Assembly: GCA_029257805.1 (NCBI GenBank)
Contig: JARIAR010000003.1
Coordinates: forward strand, 1 to 35,771
Length of the DNA stretch: 35,771 nucleotides
Direction: 5' to 3'
Source: Blautia sp.
GTDB taxonomy: Bacteria > Bacillota > Clostridia > Lachnospirales > Lachnospiraceae
Part shown: positions 7,062-15,862 of the stretch, piece by piece
Numbering within the stretch: position 1 is the first letter of the stretch
Layout of the letters: every line of letters starts with the position of its first letter
Made by a program: the position numbers and the translations under genes
The notes under the pieces: generated by a model
The model's database searches: none
What the model was told of the DNA's origin: nothing
The model's input: the letters and a program-made list of their open reading frames with translations, nothing else

Positions 7062-8626
7062 ATCTGGAAGAGAAAAAAGTATTTATTCCCAAAAAGAAAA
7101 AAAATAAAAAATTCCATACATTGCGTCATCAAATTTCCGTGATTTTTATGACGGTTCTTCTGTTTTCTATTTTAGCAATTACGGCAGTAAATGGATTCTT
7201 TTTGGAAAAGTATTATATTTCAAAAAAAGTGGAAGTTTTAATGGAAGCGGAAAGATCCTTAAGTAAATTAGATATGGAAGTTCTTGTGGAAAGAAATCGA
7301 GATACTCTGGAAGATAATGAAAAGCATGGTTTGGATGGAGATAACGTGGGGGAAGAAATTATTCGGGACAGTGCCAGAAATAATTTTTCCTGGGTAATCA
7401 TAGATGAGGCGAACAGTCGTGGGTATGGATGGGGAGAAAGCAAAGAAATGCTGAGACTGCGCCTTTTCGGATATATATACGATCTGAATTTGGATAAAAT
7501 GGACGGGCAGATTTTAAAAACAAAGGATAATTGCACGATCCAACAGGTACATGACCGTTTTGCAGGAATGGATTATGTGGAATGTTGGGGACAATTTGAA
7601 AATGGTTATTATTATCTGATTCGTACGCCGCTGGAAAGCATTAGAGAAAGTGCGGTTATTTCAAATAAATTTTATTTTGCCGTAGGGATTATTATTATGG
7701 TATTAAGCGGGATGCTTATTATGGTATTTACAAATAAGATTACGCGTCCTATCTGCGAGCTTACAAAGCTTTCGCAAAGAATGTCGGATCTGGAATTCGA
7801 TGCAAGATATCAAAGCACCGCAGGAAATGAGATTGATGTTCTGGGAGATAATTTTAACAGAATGTCCACCCAACTGGAGAGAACAATATCGGAATTAAAG
7901 TCTGCCAATATTAAGTTGCAAAAAGACATAGAAGATAAAGTGAAAATAGATGAAATGAGAAAAGAGTTTCTTGACAATGTTTCTCATGAATTAAAAACAC
8001 CGATTGCTCTGATACAGGGGTATGCAGAAGGGTTAAAAGAGAATATTTCAGATGATCCGGAAAGCAGAGAATTTTATTGTGACGTTATCATTGATGAATC
8101 CTTGAAAATGAATAAACTTGTAAAGAATCTTCTTGTTTTAAACCAATTAGAGTCCGGAAGAGATGAGGCAATTATGGAACGATTTGATATTGTATCTCTT
8201 ATTCGGGGGGTATTGCAGAAAATGGACATTATCATCCAGCAGAAAGAAGCAAATGTAATTTTTGAGGAAGAGTTACCTGTATATGTATGGGCAGATGAAT
8301 TCAAAGTAGAAGAAGTGATGACAAATTATGTCAGCAATGCCTTGAATCATTTGTCAGGCGAAAAACAGATAGAATTGAAAATTCAGAAAATGGAGGAGAA
8401 AGTAAAAGTTTCTGTGTTTAATACAGGCAGTCCTATTCCGGAAGAAGATCTGCCTAATTTGTGGAATAAATTTTATAAGGTAGATAAAGCCAGAACAAGG
8501 GAGTATGGTGGAAATGGAATCGGTCTCTCCATTGTAAAAGCAATACTGGAGGGAATGGATCAGAAGTTTGGGGTACAGAATTATGAAAATGGTGTAGAAT
8601 TCTGGTTTACATTAGATCGCAAATAA
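7058..8626 (+). CDS. Membrane sensor histidine kinase
   Basis: The protein is 522 residues. A basic N-terminus is followed by a membrane segment at about 26-48 and an extracytoplasmic sensor region of about 155 residues. A second membrane segment lies at about 205-225, followed by a HAMP domain with a coiled-coil linker (230-300). The DHp helix carries the H-box FLDNVSHELKTP, with His310 the phospho-acceptor. The HATPase domain has an N-box (VMTNYVSNALNH), a G1-like FNTGSPIPEEDLP and a G2 box GGNGIGLSI. It autophosphorylates and passes phosphate to the coupled regulator. The sensor region is acidic and I do not recognise a ligand fold. Confidence 0.94.
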   Translation: MNLEEKKVFIPKKKKNKKFHTLRHQISVIFMTVLLFSILAITAVNGFFLEKYYISKKVEVLMEAERSLSKLDMEVLVERNRDTLEDNEKHGLDGDNVGEEIIRDSARNNFSWVIIDEANSRGYGWGESKEMLRLRLFGYIYDLNLDKMDGQILKTKDNCTIQQVHDRFAGMDYVECWGQFENGYYYLIRTPLESIRESAVISNKFYFAVGIIIMVLSGMLIMVFTNKITRPICELTKLSQRMSDLEFDARYQSTAGNEIDVLGDNFNRMSTQLERTISELKSANIKLQKDIEDKVKIDEMRKEFLDNVSHELKTPIALIQGYAEGLKENISDDPESREFYCDVIIDESLKMNKLVKNLLVLNQLESGRDEAIMERFDIVSLIRGVLQKMDIIIQQKEANVIFEEELPVYVWADEFKVEEVMTNYVSNALNHLSGEKQIELKIQKMEEKVKVSVFNTGSPIPEEDLPNLWNKFYKVDKARTREYGGNGIGLSIVKAILEGMDQKFGVQNYENGVEFWFTLDRK

Positions 8627-8643
8627 AAATAAAGAAAGAGAAA

Positions 8644-8687
8644 AGCAGGCAGAAGCAAAGAAAGTTCTTTGCAACTGTCTGTTTTTG
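8644..8687 (+). terminator. Terminator after the histidine kinase gene
   Basis: CAGGCAG-AA-GCAAAGAA pairs with TTCTTTGC-AA-CTGTCTG, a long interrupted stem with a two-base apical gap, followed by TTTTT. It lies about 20 bases after the kinase stop codon. Confidence 0.75.
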
Positions 8688-8696
8688 CGTTATACT
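8669..8696 (+). promoter_or_regulatory. Candidate ung promoter
   Basis: TTGCAA at 8669-8674 and TATACT at 8691-8696 are spaced by 16 bases. The -35 box lies within the preceding terminator stem, so the two elements overlap. Confidence 0.45.
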
Positions 8697-8755
8697 GTAG
8701 AGATGCAGATACTAATATAGGGCGTTAAGGTACGTCAGATAAGAGGTGAATCAAG

Positions 8756-9430
8756 ATGGCTCCCATTTCAGGAGACTGGTTGAAAGCTCTTCAGGAAGAG
8801 TTTCATCAGCCATATTATGCAAAACTGTATGAAACAGTAAATGAGGAATACAAAACAAGAAAGATTTTTCCGCCGCCGGAGGATATGTTTAATGCCTTTC
8901 ATTTTACACCGCTGCAGGATGTAAAGGTAGTGATTCTGGGGCAGGATCCATATCACAATGACGGACAGGCACATGGTCTTTGCTTTTCAGTGAAAAAAGG
9001 TGTAGATACACCGCCATCACTTGTAAATATTTATCAGGAACTTCATGAGGACTGTGGATGCTATATACCAAATAATGGATATTTGGAGAAATGGGCCAGA
9101 CAGGGAGTACTGCTTTTAAATACGGTACTGACTGTGCGGGCTCATCAGGCAAACTCACACAGGGGAATCGGATGGGAAAAATTTACAGATGCAGCGATTC
9201 GCATTTTAAATAAGCAGGACAGACCTATTGTTTTTTTACTGTGGGGAAGACCGGCTCAAATGAAGCATTCTATGTTAAATAATCCAAAACATCTGATTCT
9301 GGAAGCTCCGCATCCCAGCCCGCTGTCAGCTTACAGAGGATTTTTTGGATGCAGACACTTTAGTCAGACAAATGCCTTTCTGGAAAAAAACGGTCTTGAG
9401 CCAATTGACTGGCAGATTGAAAACATTTAA
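8756..9430 (+). CDS. ung: Uracil-DNA glycosylase, family 1
   Basis: The protein is 224 residues, the usual size. The water-activating motif LGQDPYHNDGQAHG is present with catalytic Asp64. The uracil-pocket FSV segment and the Leu-intercalation loop HPSPLSAYRGF with His186 are also present. It removes uracil from DNA to start base-excision repair in the cytoplasm. GAGGTG precedes the ATG. The flippase gene follows 18 bases later, probably in the same transcript. Confidence 0.97.
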   Translation: MAPISGDWLKALQEEFHQPYYAKLYETVNEEYKTRKIFPPPEDMFNAFHFTPLQDVKVVILGQDPYHNDGQAHGLCFSVKKGVDTPPSLVNIYQELHEDCGCYIPNNGYLEKWARQGVLLLNTVLTVRAHQANSHRGIGWEKFTDAAIRILNKQDRPIVFLLWGRPAQMKHSMLNNPKHLILEAPHPSPLSAYRGFFGCRHFSQTNAFLEKNGLEPIDWQIENI

Positions 9431-9448
9431 TAGAGGAACAGGATTGTT

Positions 9449-11071
9449 ATGAGTAAAAAAAATGATAATACACTTGTAAAAAATGCGTCTTTTCTTATGG
9501 TTGCTGCTTTAATTTCCAAGATTATCGGAATGCTTTACAAAAGTCCGCTTTCAACAACTCTTGGAAGTCAGAGCTTTGCGCTTTTTCAGTATGCACAGAA
9601 TGCCTATTTCATCTTGTTGATGATTGCATCCTTTAGCATTCCGCAGGCGGTATCAAAGATCATGGCAGAAAAGATTGCTTTTAAACGTTATAGAGATGCA
9701 CAGAAAGTATTTCACTGTGCGCTTCTTTATGCAGTGATCGCCGGAGGTATTGTTGCATTGTTCTGCGTATTCGGAGCATCCGTTATGGTTCCGGACAAAA
9801 TGGCAGGAGCAAGGCTGGCTCTTCAGATGCTGGCACCTACGATTTTCCTTTCAGGAATTCTGGGAGTTTTTCGTGGATATTTTCAGGCATATAGAAATAT
9901 GATGCCTACTTCTTTATCTCAGATCATTGAGCAGATTTTTGTTGCAACTTTTGCTCTTTTAATGTCTTCTCTTATGATCTCTCATTTTAGCGGAAAGGGA
10001 GAAGCTGTTGTACAGAGCTGGGCAGCAGCTGGTGCCACACTTGGTACAGGCGCCGGTGTTTTGGCGGCTCTTATCTTTATGTTCCTTGTATATGGGATCA
10101 ATAGAAAGGCTATTCAAAGAAAAATAAAGAGAGACAGATTTTCTAAAAACGAAAGTACGGCATATGTTATGAAAACAATCGTACTTATTGTTATGCCTAT
10201 TATTTTCAGTGCTTTTATTTATAATGTAAATGGATATATTAACAGTTATATGTATACGGATATTATGGGAAATAAAGGAATGGATGAGACTGCCCTTCAG
10301 ACACTTTATGCAGAGTATGGGTATTTTATGACACTTATTAATATACCGTTAACATTGGCAAGTACAGCGCCTACTTCCATGATTCCGGAGGTTTCTGCTC
10401 ATTATGCGAAAAGAGATAGAAAAGGAGCAAATGAAAAAATTGATCGTGCTACATGGATCAGTATGATCATTTCAATTCCTGCAGCCGTAGGTCTTGCTGT
10501 TTTATCAGGTCCTATTACCAGATTGATTTTTGGAAGAACAAACGGAGTAGCTGCAGAGCTTTTGATTCTTGGCGGGATTACCATTATTTTAAATGGAAAT
10601 TCAAATATTTCAAATGGGGTGCTTCAGGGAATTGGAAAACCTAATATTCCTATGATTCATGCAGCCATTGCGCTGGGGGCGGATGTGATCGTTATGGCAC
10701 TCCTTCTTTTGCTTACTGATCTTGGTATATATGCTATTGTGTTGTCTATGATCGTATATGCGGTTGTAATGTGTCTTTTAAATGAAAGAGCAATGAAGAA
10801 ATACATGAAACATAAAAATCCATGGAAAAAGGCTTATTACTATCCACTTCTGGCATCTATTCCCATGGGGCTTGTAGCTGGAGGAGTTTATTACGGTCTG
10901 TATTTTCTGATTCATTCGAATATCTTAAGTCTTGGAGTTGCAGTTGTTTTTGCTGCCATTGTATATTTTGTAGTATACTTGATTGTGAGCAAACCTTCTA
11001 AGGAAGAGCTTTTTATGCTTCCTGGAGGAGGAATGATCTATAGAGCAGCACGAAAATTTAATTTAATTTGA
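9449..11071 (+). CDS. MurJ/SpoVB-like polysaccharide or lipid II flippase (MOP superfamily)
   Basis: The protein is 540 residues, very hydrophobic and consistent with about 14 membrane helices. The N-terminal stretch (LVKNASFLMVAALISKIIGM, then GSQSFALFQYAQNAY) matches the MATE-like polysaccharide biosynthesis/SpoVB group. A loop with FFRGYFQ-type residues (GVFRGYFQAYRNMMPT) is conserved in this family. Family members move lipid-linked sugar precursors across the membrane for peptidoglycan, cortex or capsule. Specificity cannot be told from sequence alone. It sits 18 bases after ung and ends at a strong hairpin terminator. Confidence 0.9.
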   Translation: MSKKNDNTLVKNASFLMVAALISKIIGMLYKSPLSTTLGSQSFALFQYAQNAYFILLMIASFSIPQAVSKIMAEKIAFKRYRDAQKVFHCALLYAVIAGGIVALFCVFGASVMVPDKMAGARLALQMLAPTIFLSGILGVFRGYFQAYRNMMPTSLSQIIEQIFVATFALLMSSLMISHFSGKGEAVVQSWAAAGATLGTGAGVLAALIFMFLVYGINRKAIQRKIKRDRFSKNESTAYVMKTIVLIVMPIIFSAFIYNVNGYINSYMYTDIMGNKGMDETALQTLYAEYGYFMTLINIPLTLASTAPTSMIPEVSAHYAKRDRKGANEKIDRATWISMIISIPAAVGLAVLSGPITRLIFGRTNGVAAELLILGGITIILNGNSNISNGVLQGIGKPNIPMIHAAIALGADVIVMALLLLLTDLGIYAIVLSMIVYAVVMCLLNERAMKKYMKHKNPWKKAYYYPLLASIPMGLVAGGVYYGLYFLIHSNILSLGVAVVFAAIVYFVVYLIVSKPSKEELFMLPGGGMIYRAARKFNLI

Positions 11072-11122
11072 GGCAAAAAAGTGCATGTCTAATGGGTACG
11101 CCCCATAAGGAAGTTTTTTTGA

Positions 11123-11166
11123 AAGATACGGTACCCTCCCGTTTTGGAGTTGTGCCGTATCTTCTT
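11123..11166 (+). terminator. Terminator after flippase
   Basis: AAGATACGGTAC-CTCC pairs with GGAG-GTGCCGTATCTT in a stem of about 15 bp around a CGTTTT loop, followed by CTTTATT. The U-tract is interrupted, so efficiency is uncertain. Confidence 0.65.
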
Positions 11167-11312
11167 TATTATGCAATATAAAAAATGTATCGAGTATTAT
11201 AGTGAGTGTGCTTTGTTTAGGGCGATTGAATGGCTGGGGATATAAAAATTGAAACCTGCCTGGAACTTTTATATTCAAGGGTACTATACCTGAAGAATGG
11301 CAGGATATTCCA

Positions 11313-12011
11313 GTGGATCAAATTACACAATGGAAAAATCATACTATATTGTATAATGCAGCAGAGAATGAAGAATTAGGTGGCGAGGGGTTACTAATTG
11401 ATCGAAAGGGGATTGGGAAAACGGATATGGAAATCATTATTTATATACTAACGATATTGTTAGCAGTTGCAACATTCTTTATTATTAAGAATAAACGCTA
11501 TAAAATTGTACCGCTTGTTAGTTGGGTTATTTTTATTTTTTTTATCGGATGCGTATTTATTTCGATAGTATCTTTACTTGTTCCCTATGGAGATATATTT
11601 GTATTACCTTTAGGATGTATTGTTTTGGGGTTGGTAGTTATCTTAGCTGCGTTTAACGATTTTTATTCTTTCATAAGATGTAAAGATAAGATAGAAGGTA
11701 TATATCGTGGCTATAACACCTATTACGGAGGAAATGGAGTTTCTACCCAAGCACCTGTTTTTGAATATATGTATAATGGAACACGGTATCAAGAACAGAC
11801 AACACAAAATATCTCATATAAGCTTTTAACGCAAAATATGAGGAATGGAGAAACTTACAGTATCTATGTTGATCCAAAACATCCGGCAGTGTTCATTCTT
11901 CAAAAAAAGATTAAAGTGAGTTCTATAATTACAGTTGTATTTGGAATTATGTTTTTTTCAGCTGGTATTATTACACTGTCTGAAATTTTTCCTATATTTG
12001 GAGTATTATAA
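11313..12011 (+). CDS. DUF3592-like membrane protein, N-terminus uncertain
   Basis: The open frame extends upstream to 11253 without an ATG. The first possible start is GTG at 11313, with no convincing ribosome-binding site, so the 232-residue call may be a 5'-truncated gene. Residues about 40-60, 70-95 and 100-118 are membrane segments. Residues about 125-200 resemble DUF3592: a GIYRGYNTYYGG strand, APVFEYMYNGTRYQ, and a GETYSIYVDPKHPA turn. A final membrane helix (about 202-225) closes the protein. The pre-GTG frame also looks protein-like (GTIPEEWQDIP), supporting an original start further upstream that was lost. Function is unknown; DUF3592 proteins are usually small membrane proteins without a known partner. 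Confidence 0.6.
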   Translation: MDQITQWKNHTILYNAAENEELGGEGLLIDRKGIGKTDMEIIIYILTILLAVATFFIIKNKRYKIVPLVSWVIFIFFIGCVFISIVSLLVPYGDIFVLPLGCIVLGLVVILAAFNDFYSFIRCKDKIEGIYRGYNTYYGGNGVSTQAPVFEYMYNGTRYQEQTTQNISYKLLTQNMRNGETYSIYVDPKHPAVFILQKKIKVSSIITVVFGIMFFSAGIITLSEIFPIFGVL

Positions 12012-12100
12012 AATAATTCAGTACAAATACCGTGTGAGATTTTTGAAAGGCTTAGAATCTTTACCTGTGGTTTTTTATTTTCACTATGAAAGGAGGTGCT

Positions 12101-12205
12101 ATGCCCCAAAAGGCATACTGCAAGAGGAGTTGTTTAACCATACCACAGAGAAATGGTTCAAAGGTTTTCCGTGTGGAGAATACGGAAGTACAGCCGAACA
12201 TCTAA
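12101..12205 (+). CDS. Possible small ORF with a strong ribosome-binding site
   Basis: AAAGGAGGTGCT precedes ATG 12101 and opens a 34-codon frame (MPQKAYCKRSCLTIPQRNGS...). The product is basic with two Cys and no recognised motif. The stretch between the DUF3592-like gene and the terminator at 12265 holds no other obvious gene. It could instead be a decayed gene or a small RNA, because all three frames give fairly normal residue composition. I do not recognise it. Confidence 0.3.
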   Translation: MPQKAYCKRSCLTIPQRNGSKVFRVENTEVQPNI

Positions 12206-12264
12206 CTTCCCTGCAATATCCAAAGAAGATTATGCAGAAGGGAAAAAGAAAGAAGCGAGCTATC

Positions 12265-12309
12265 GAGCAGCCAGTGGTCCATGCAAAAAAGGCTGCTCTT
12301 TTTTATTTT
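12265..12309 (+). terminator. Terminator between convergent units
   Basis: GAGCAGCC (12265-12272) pairs with GGCTGCTC (12291-12298), followed by TTTTTTATTTT. The U-tract is only on the plus strand, so it ends transcription coming from 11313/12101. It runs up to the end of the convergent lacI-type gene. Confidence 0.8.
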
Positions 12310-13307
12310 GTATTGGTGATGAAACTGCCTGTTGAGCCGCGTTCTATAAGCTGGGCATGAAGAAGAATCGTACCTATAGGAACATGATTTAAAAGACTGG
12401 ATATTGCGTAATATCCACATTTTCCGAGTTCTGTTCGATTTTGACGGATAGTAGTCAGAGGGGGGGATGTGTAAGAACACATCGGAAGGTCATCAAAACC
12501 GATGATGCTTAAATTTTTGGGCACATGGTATCCTAGCTGCTGGCATTGAATCATTGCTGCATTTGCAATAAGGTCATGGCTGCAGATAATTGCAGTCATT
12601 CCCATATTCAGGAGGCGCATTAAATGATTTTCCACGCATTGTGTAATATAGTAGGAGGAACCAGCCCAGTCTTTTTCCGGGGACAATCCATTTTGTACCA
12701 TTGCGTGAAAAAATGCCTTGTATCGTACCTGCATTACATGAGATCCAAGATCACTGCTTAAATATCCTATTTTTTTGTGACCGAGTTTTTTTAAAAGAGA
12801 AACCGCAAGTCCCATTCCTTCATCATTATCAATTCCGATGGAAGAAATAAAAGGATTAGCAGGTATATAATTATCGAAAAGGACAGCCGGAGTATGGCTT
12901 TTTTCGAAATCCTTCATCCAGGGATCCGTGAGGGAGAAGCCGAGAACAAGAGCTCCAATATAATTATTTTGCAGCATAAAGACATCGTAAGGTGTCTTTT
13001 TTTGAAGAGTATCTGTTACTGGAATCACATCAACTTTAAATCCGGCGGGTTCTGCCATTTGTCGGAAGCCGATAATAAAATCATATCCAAATTGATGTGG
13101 TTCTTCATATTCCATATTTTTAATGATCACACAGAGTTTTGGGGCAGTGCCTTTTGAACGTCTCAGTTTTGTATATCCCATTTCTACTGCAGTATTAAGA
13201 ATGTTTTTTCGTAATGTTTCGCTAATATCAGGAGCATTATTTATTGCTTTTGAGACAGTGCTTTTTGATACACCTAATTTATCTGCGATATCTTGTATGG
13301 TTGCCAT
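12303..13307 (-). CDS. LacI/GalR-family transcriptional regulator
   Basis: The start is ATG 13307, six bases after AGAAAGG, rather than the ATG at 13313, which would abut the ribosome-binding site; the protein is 334 residues. The N-terminal helix-turn-helix MATIQDIADKLGVSKSTVSK and hinge are textbook LacI. The remainder is a periplasmic-binding-protein-like effector domain with VLFDNYIPANPF, SIGIDNDEG, GHKKIGYLSSD and SIIGFDDLP. It diverges from the malP-malQ operon, so it is probably its regulator, responding to a maltodextrin-type sugar. The effector is inferred from the neighbours only. Confidence 0.93.
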   Translation of the reverse strand: MATIQDIADKLGVSKSTVSKAINNAPDISETLRKNILNTAVEMGYTKLRRSKGTAPKLCVIIKNMEYEEPHQFGYDFIIGFRQMAEPAGFKVDVIPVTDTLQKKTPYDVFMLQNNYIGALVLGFSLTDPWMKDFEKSHTPAVLFDNYIPANPFISSIGIDNDEGMGLAVSLLKKLGHKKIGYLSSDLGSHVMQVRYKAFFHAMVQNGLSPEKDWAGSSYYITQCVENHLMRLLNMGMTAIICSHDLIANAAMIQCQQLGYHVPKNLSIIGFDDLPMCSYTSPPLTTIRQNRTELGKCGYYAISSLLNHVPIGTILLHAQLIERGSTGSFITNTK

Positions 13308-13345
13308 AGTCATGCCTTTCTTTTTAAGAACAAAAATGATTAATT

Positions 13346-13374
13346 ATTATATCAGATTCAGGCAAAAAAATCAA
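13346..13374 (-). promoter_or_regulatory. Promoter of the LacI-type regulator
   Basis: On the minus strand, TTGATT (13374-13369) and a perfect TATAAT (13351-13346) are spaced by 17 bases. Confidence 0.7.
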
Positions 13375-13486
13375 TTGCATTATAAATACTAATCAATAAA
13401 ATATAGAAAAATAGAAATGGAAGTATATAAAATGCACAAAAGGAAAATATAAAAATTGTAAAAAATAGAGAAAGTAGTATGGGAGG

Positions 13487-13541
13487 TTGACGTTTTTCTT
13501 TAAGTGATGTATATTACAGATAACGAAACAAAACGAAACAA
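13487..13541 (+). promoter_or_regulatory. malP-malQ promoter with direct repeat
   Basis: TTGACG (13487-13492) and TATATT (13510-13515) are spaced by 17 bases. Just downstream, AACGAAACAA is repeated in tandem at 13522-13541, in the expected transcription-start region. The tandem repeat could be a protein-binding site, but it is not the palindrome normally expected for LacI-family proteins, and no clear LacI palindrome was seen here. Confidence 0.65.
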
Positions 13542-13588
13542 AATTCCAACAAAGAAGCACGAGAATTTTTTGAGATAAGGAGTCAAAA

Positions 13589-15850
13589 ATGGAAAAAATA
13601 TTAGAAAATATATTACAGGAAAAATATGGAAAAAATATCAGAGAAGCATCAGATGAACAAATTTATACAGCACTTCTGATTCTTACAAAAGAGAAAATGC
13701 AGGGAATTAAAAGAAACGAAGGAAAGAAGAAACTGTATTATATTTCAGCGGAGTTTCTGATTGGTAAACTTTTATCCAATAATCTTATTAATCTTGGACT
13801 TTTTGAGGAAACAAAAGAAGTTTTAGAGAAAAACGGGCATGATATTACAGAAATTGAAGAAATAGAAATGGAACCTTCTCTTGGAAATGGAGGACTTGGA
13901 CGTCTTGCAGCATGTTTTTTGGATTCCATTGCAACACTGGGGCTAAATGGAGATGGAGTAGGCCTTAATTATCACGATGGATTATTTCTTCAGACTTTTA
14001 AAGATAATAAGCAAAGGGAAGAAAAAAATCCATGGATTACAGATTTAAGCTGGTTGACAAAAACAGGAGTAAGTTTTTCTGTTCCTTTTAAAAATTTTAC
14101 TCTTCAGTCTGTAATGTATGATATTGATGTGCCAGGATACAAAAAATGCTGCAATCGTCTTCATCTCTTTGATATAGAAACTATAGATGAGGGGATCATT
14201 AAAGAAGGGATCGATTTTGATAAAAAAAATATTGAAAAAAATCTGACTCTTTTTCTTTATCCGGATGACAGCGATGAGGCAGGTCAGCTCCTTCGTATTT
14301 ATCAGCAGTATTTTATGGTCAGCAATGCGGCTCAGCTTATTTTAAAAGAGGCAGAAGAAAGAGGATGTGATCTGTACCATCTTTATGATTATGTGGCGGT
14401 ACAGATTAATGACACGCATCCTACTATGGTGATCCCGGAACTTATCCGTCTTCTTATGGAGAAAGGTTTTAATATGGATACTGCTATAGATGTTGTACGG
14501 AAGACATGTGCATATACAAATCATACTATTTTGGCAGAAGCATTGGAAAAATGGCCGGTATCTTATTTGGAGCAGGTGGTTCCGCATTTACTTCCGATTA
14601 TTCGTGAACTGGATGCGAGGGTAAGAAGAGATTATCATGATGAGAGAGTTTACATTATTGATAATATGGACAGAGTGCACATGGCTCATATTGATATCCA
14701 TTTTGGCTACGCAGTAAATGGTGTGGCAGCTCTTCATACAGAAATTTTAAAAGAATCGGAATTAAAGCCATTTTATGATATTTATCCTGAAAAGTTTAAT
14801 AATAAGACAAATGGTATTACCTTTAGAAGATGGCTTCTGCATTGTAATCAGGAATTAAGCGGTTATTTGGAACAATTAATTGGTTCCGGATTTAAAGATG
14901 ATGCGCAGGAACTGGAAAAACTTCTTGCATATAAGAATGATAAGGTTGTTTTAGAGCGTCTTACAGAAATTAAACATCATGCAAAAGTACATTTGAAAGA
15001 TTATCTGAAGACGACACAAAATATAGAGATAGATGAAAATTCTGTATTTGACATTCAGATCAAACGTTTGCATGAATATAAAAGACAGCAGATGAATGCA
15101 CTTTATGCTATCTATAAGTATAAAGAAATTAAAAAGGGAAATCTGCCAAAACGTCCGATTACAATGATCTTTGGAGCGAAAGCTGCGCCTGCATATACAA
15201 TTGCAAAAGATATTATTCATCTTCTGCTTTGTCTGCAGCAGCTTATTGACAGAGATCCTGTTGTAAGCAAATATATGAAACTTGTTATGGTAGAAAATTA
15301 TAATGTGACAAAGGCAGAAAAACTCATTCCTGCATGTGATATTTCTGAACAGATTTCTCTTGCTTCAAAAGAAGCATCTGGAACAGGAAACATGAAGTTT
15401 ATGTTAAACGGTGCTGTCACACTTGGTACGGAAGATGGAGCAAATGTGGAAATTCATGAGCTTGTAGGGGATGAAAATATTTATATTTTCGGAAAAAAAT
15501 CAGAGGAGATTATTAAACTGTATGAAGATGGAACATACTGCTCAAAAGACCTCTATGAAAACGATCCTTTGATTCAGGAACTTGTGGATTTTATTATTAG
15601 CAAAGAACTGTTGCTTATTGGAGATCCGATAAATCTTGGAAGATTGTATAAAGAAATTGTATCAAAAGACTGGTTTATGGCGCTTCTTGATGTGAAAGAA
15701 TATATTGAGAAAAAAGAAGCTGTTTTGAGCGATTATGAAGACCGTACGGTATGGGCACAAAAGGCACTCGTTAATATTGCAAAGGCAGGATATTTTTCAG
15801 CAGACAGAACAATTGCGGAATATAACAGTGATATCTGGAAACTTTCATAA
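13589..15850 (+). CDS. malP: Glycogen/maltodextrin phosphorylase
   Basis: The protein is 753 residues, the shorter form common in clostridia. An N-terminal [14 protein letters not shown] and [17 protein letters not shown] match the family. Near the C-terminus, [15 protein letters not shown] contains the pyridoxal-phosphate lysine, about Lys603, followed by [11 protein letters not shown]. It phosphorolyses alpha-1,4-glucan to glucose-1-phosphate in the cytoplasm. The ribosome-binding site is AAGGAG. It forms an operon with malQ, 12 bases downstream. It could equally be named glgP, since no glycogen synthesis genes are nearby to decide. Confidence 0.96.
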   Translation: MEKILENILQEKYGKNIREASDEQIYTALLILTKEKMQGIKRNEGKKKLYYISAEFLIGKLLSNNLINLGLFEETKEVLEKNGHDITEIEEIEMEPSLGNGGLGRLAACFLDSIATLGLNGDGVGLNYHDGLFLQTFKDNKQREEKNPWITDLSWLTKTGVSFSVPFKNFTLQSVMYDIDVPGYKKCCNRLHLFDIETIDEGIIKEGIDFDKKNIEKNLTLFLYPDDSDEAGQLLRIYQQYFMVSNAAQLILKEAEERGCDLYHLYDYVAVQINDTHPTMVIPELIRLLMEKGFNMDTAIDVVRKTCAYTNHTILAEALEKWPVSYLEQVVPHLLPIIRELDARVRRDYHDERVYIIDNMDRVHMAHIDIHFGYAVNGVAALHTEILKESELKPFYDIYPEKFNNKTNGITFRRWLLHCNQELSGYLEQLIGSGFKDDAQELEKLLAYKNDKVVLERLTEIKHHAKVHLKDYLKTTQNIEIDENSVFDIQIKRLHEYKRQQMNALYAIYKYKEIKKGNLPKRPITMIFGAKAAPAYTIAKDIIHLLLCLQQLIDRDPVVSKYMKLVMVENYNVTKAEKLIPACDISEQISLASKEASGTGNMKFMLNGAVTLGTEDGANVEIHELVGDENIYIFGKKSEEIIKLYEDGTYCSKDLYENDPLIQELVDFIISKELLLIGDPINLGRLYKEIVSKDWFMALLDVKEYIEKKEAVLSDYEDRTVWAQKALVNIAKAGYFSADRTIAEYNSDIWKLS

Positions 15851-15862
15851 AGAGGTAATTGT

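Noticed and set aside
11935..12360. 141-residue frame running from the DUF3592-like gene into the lacI-type gene
   Set aside because: Overlaps two real coding ends and a terminator hairpin, with no ribosome-binding site.
13393..13588. LacI-type palindromic operator near the malP promoter
   Set aside because: Only tandem direct repeats AACGAAACAA were found; no convincing palindrome, so no operator is called.
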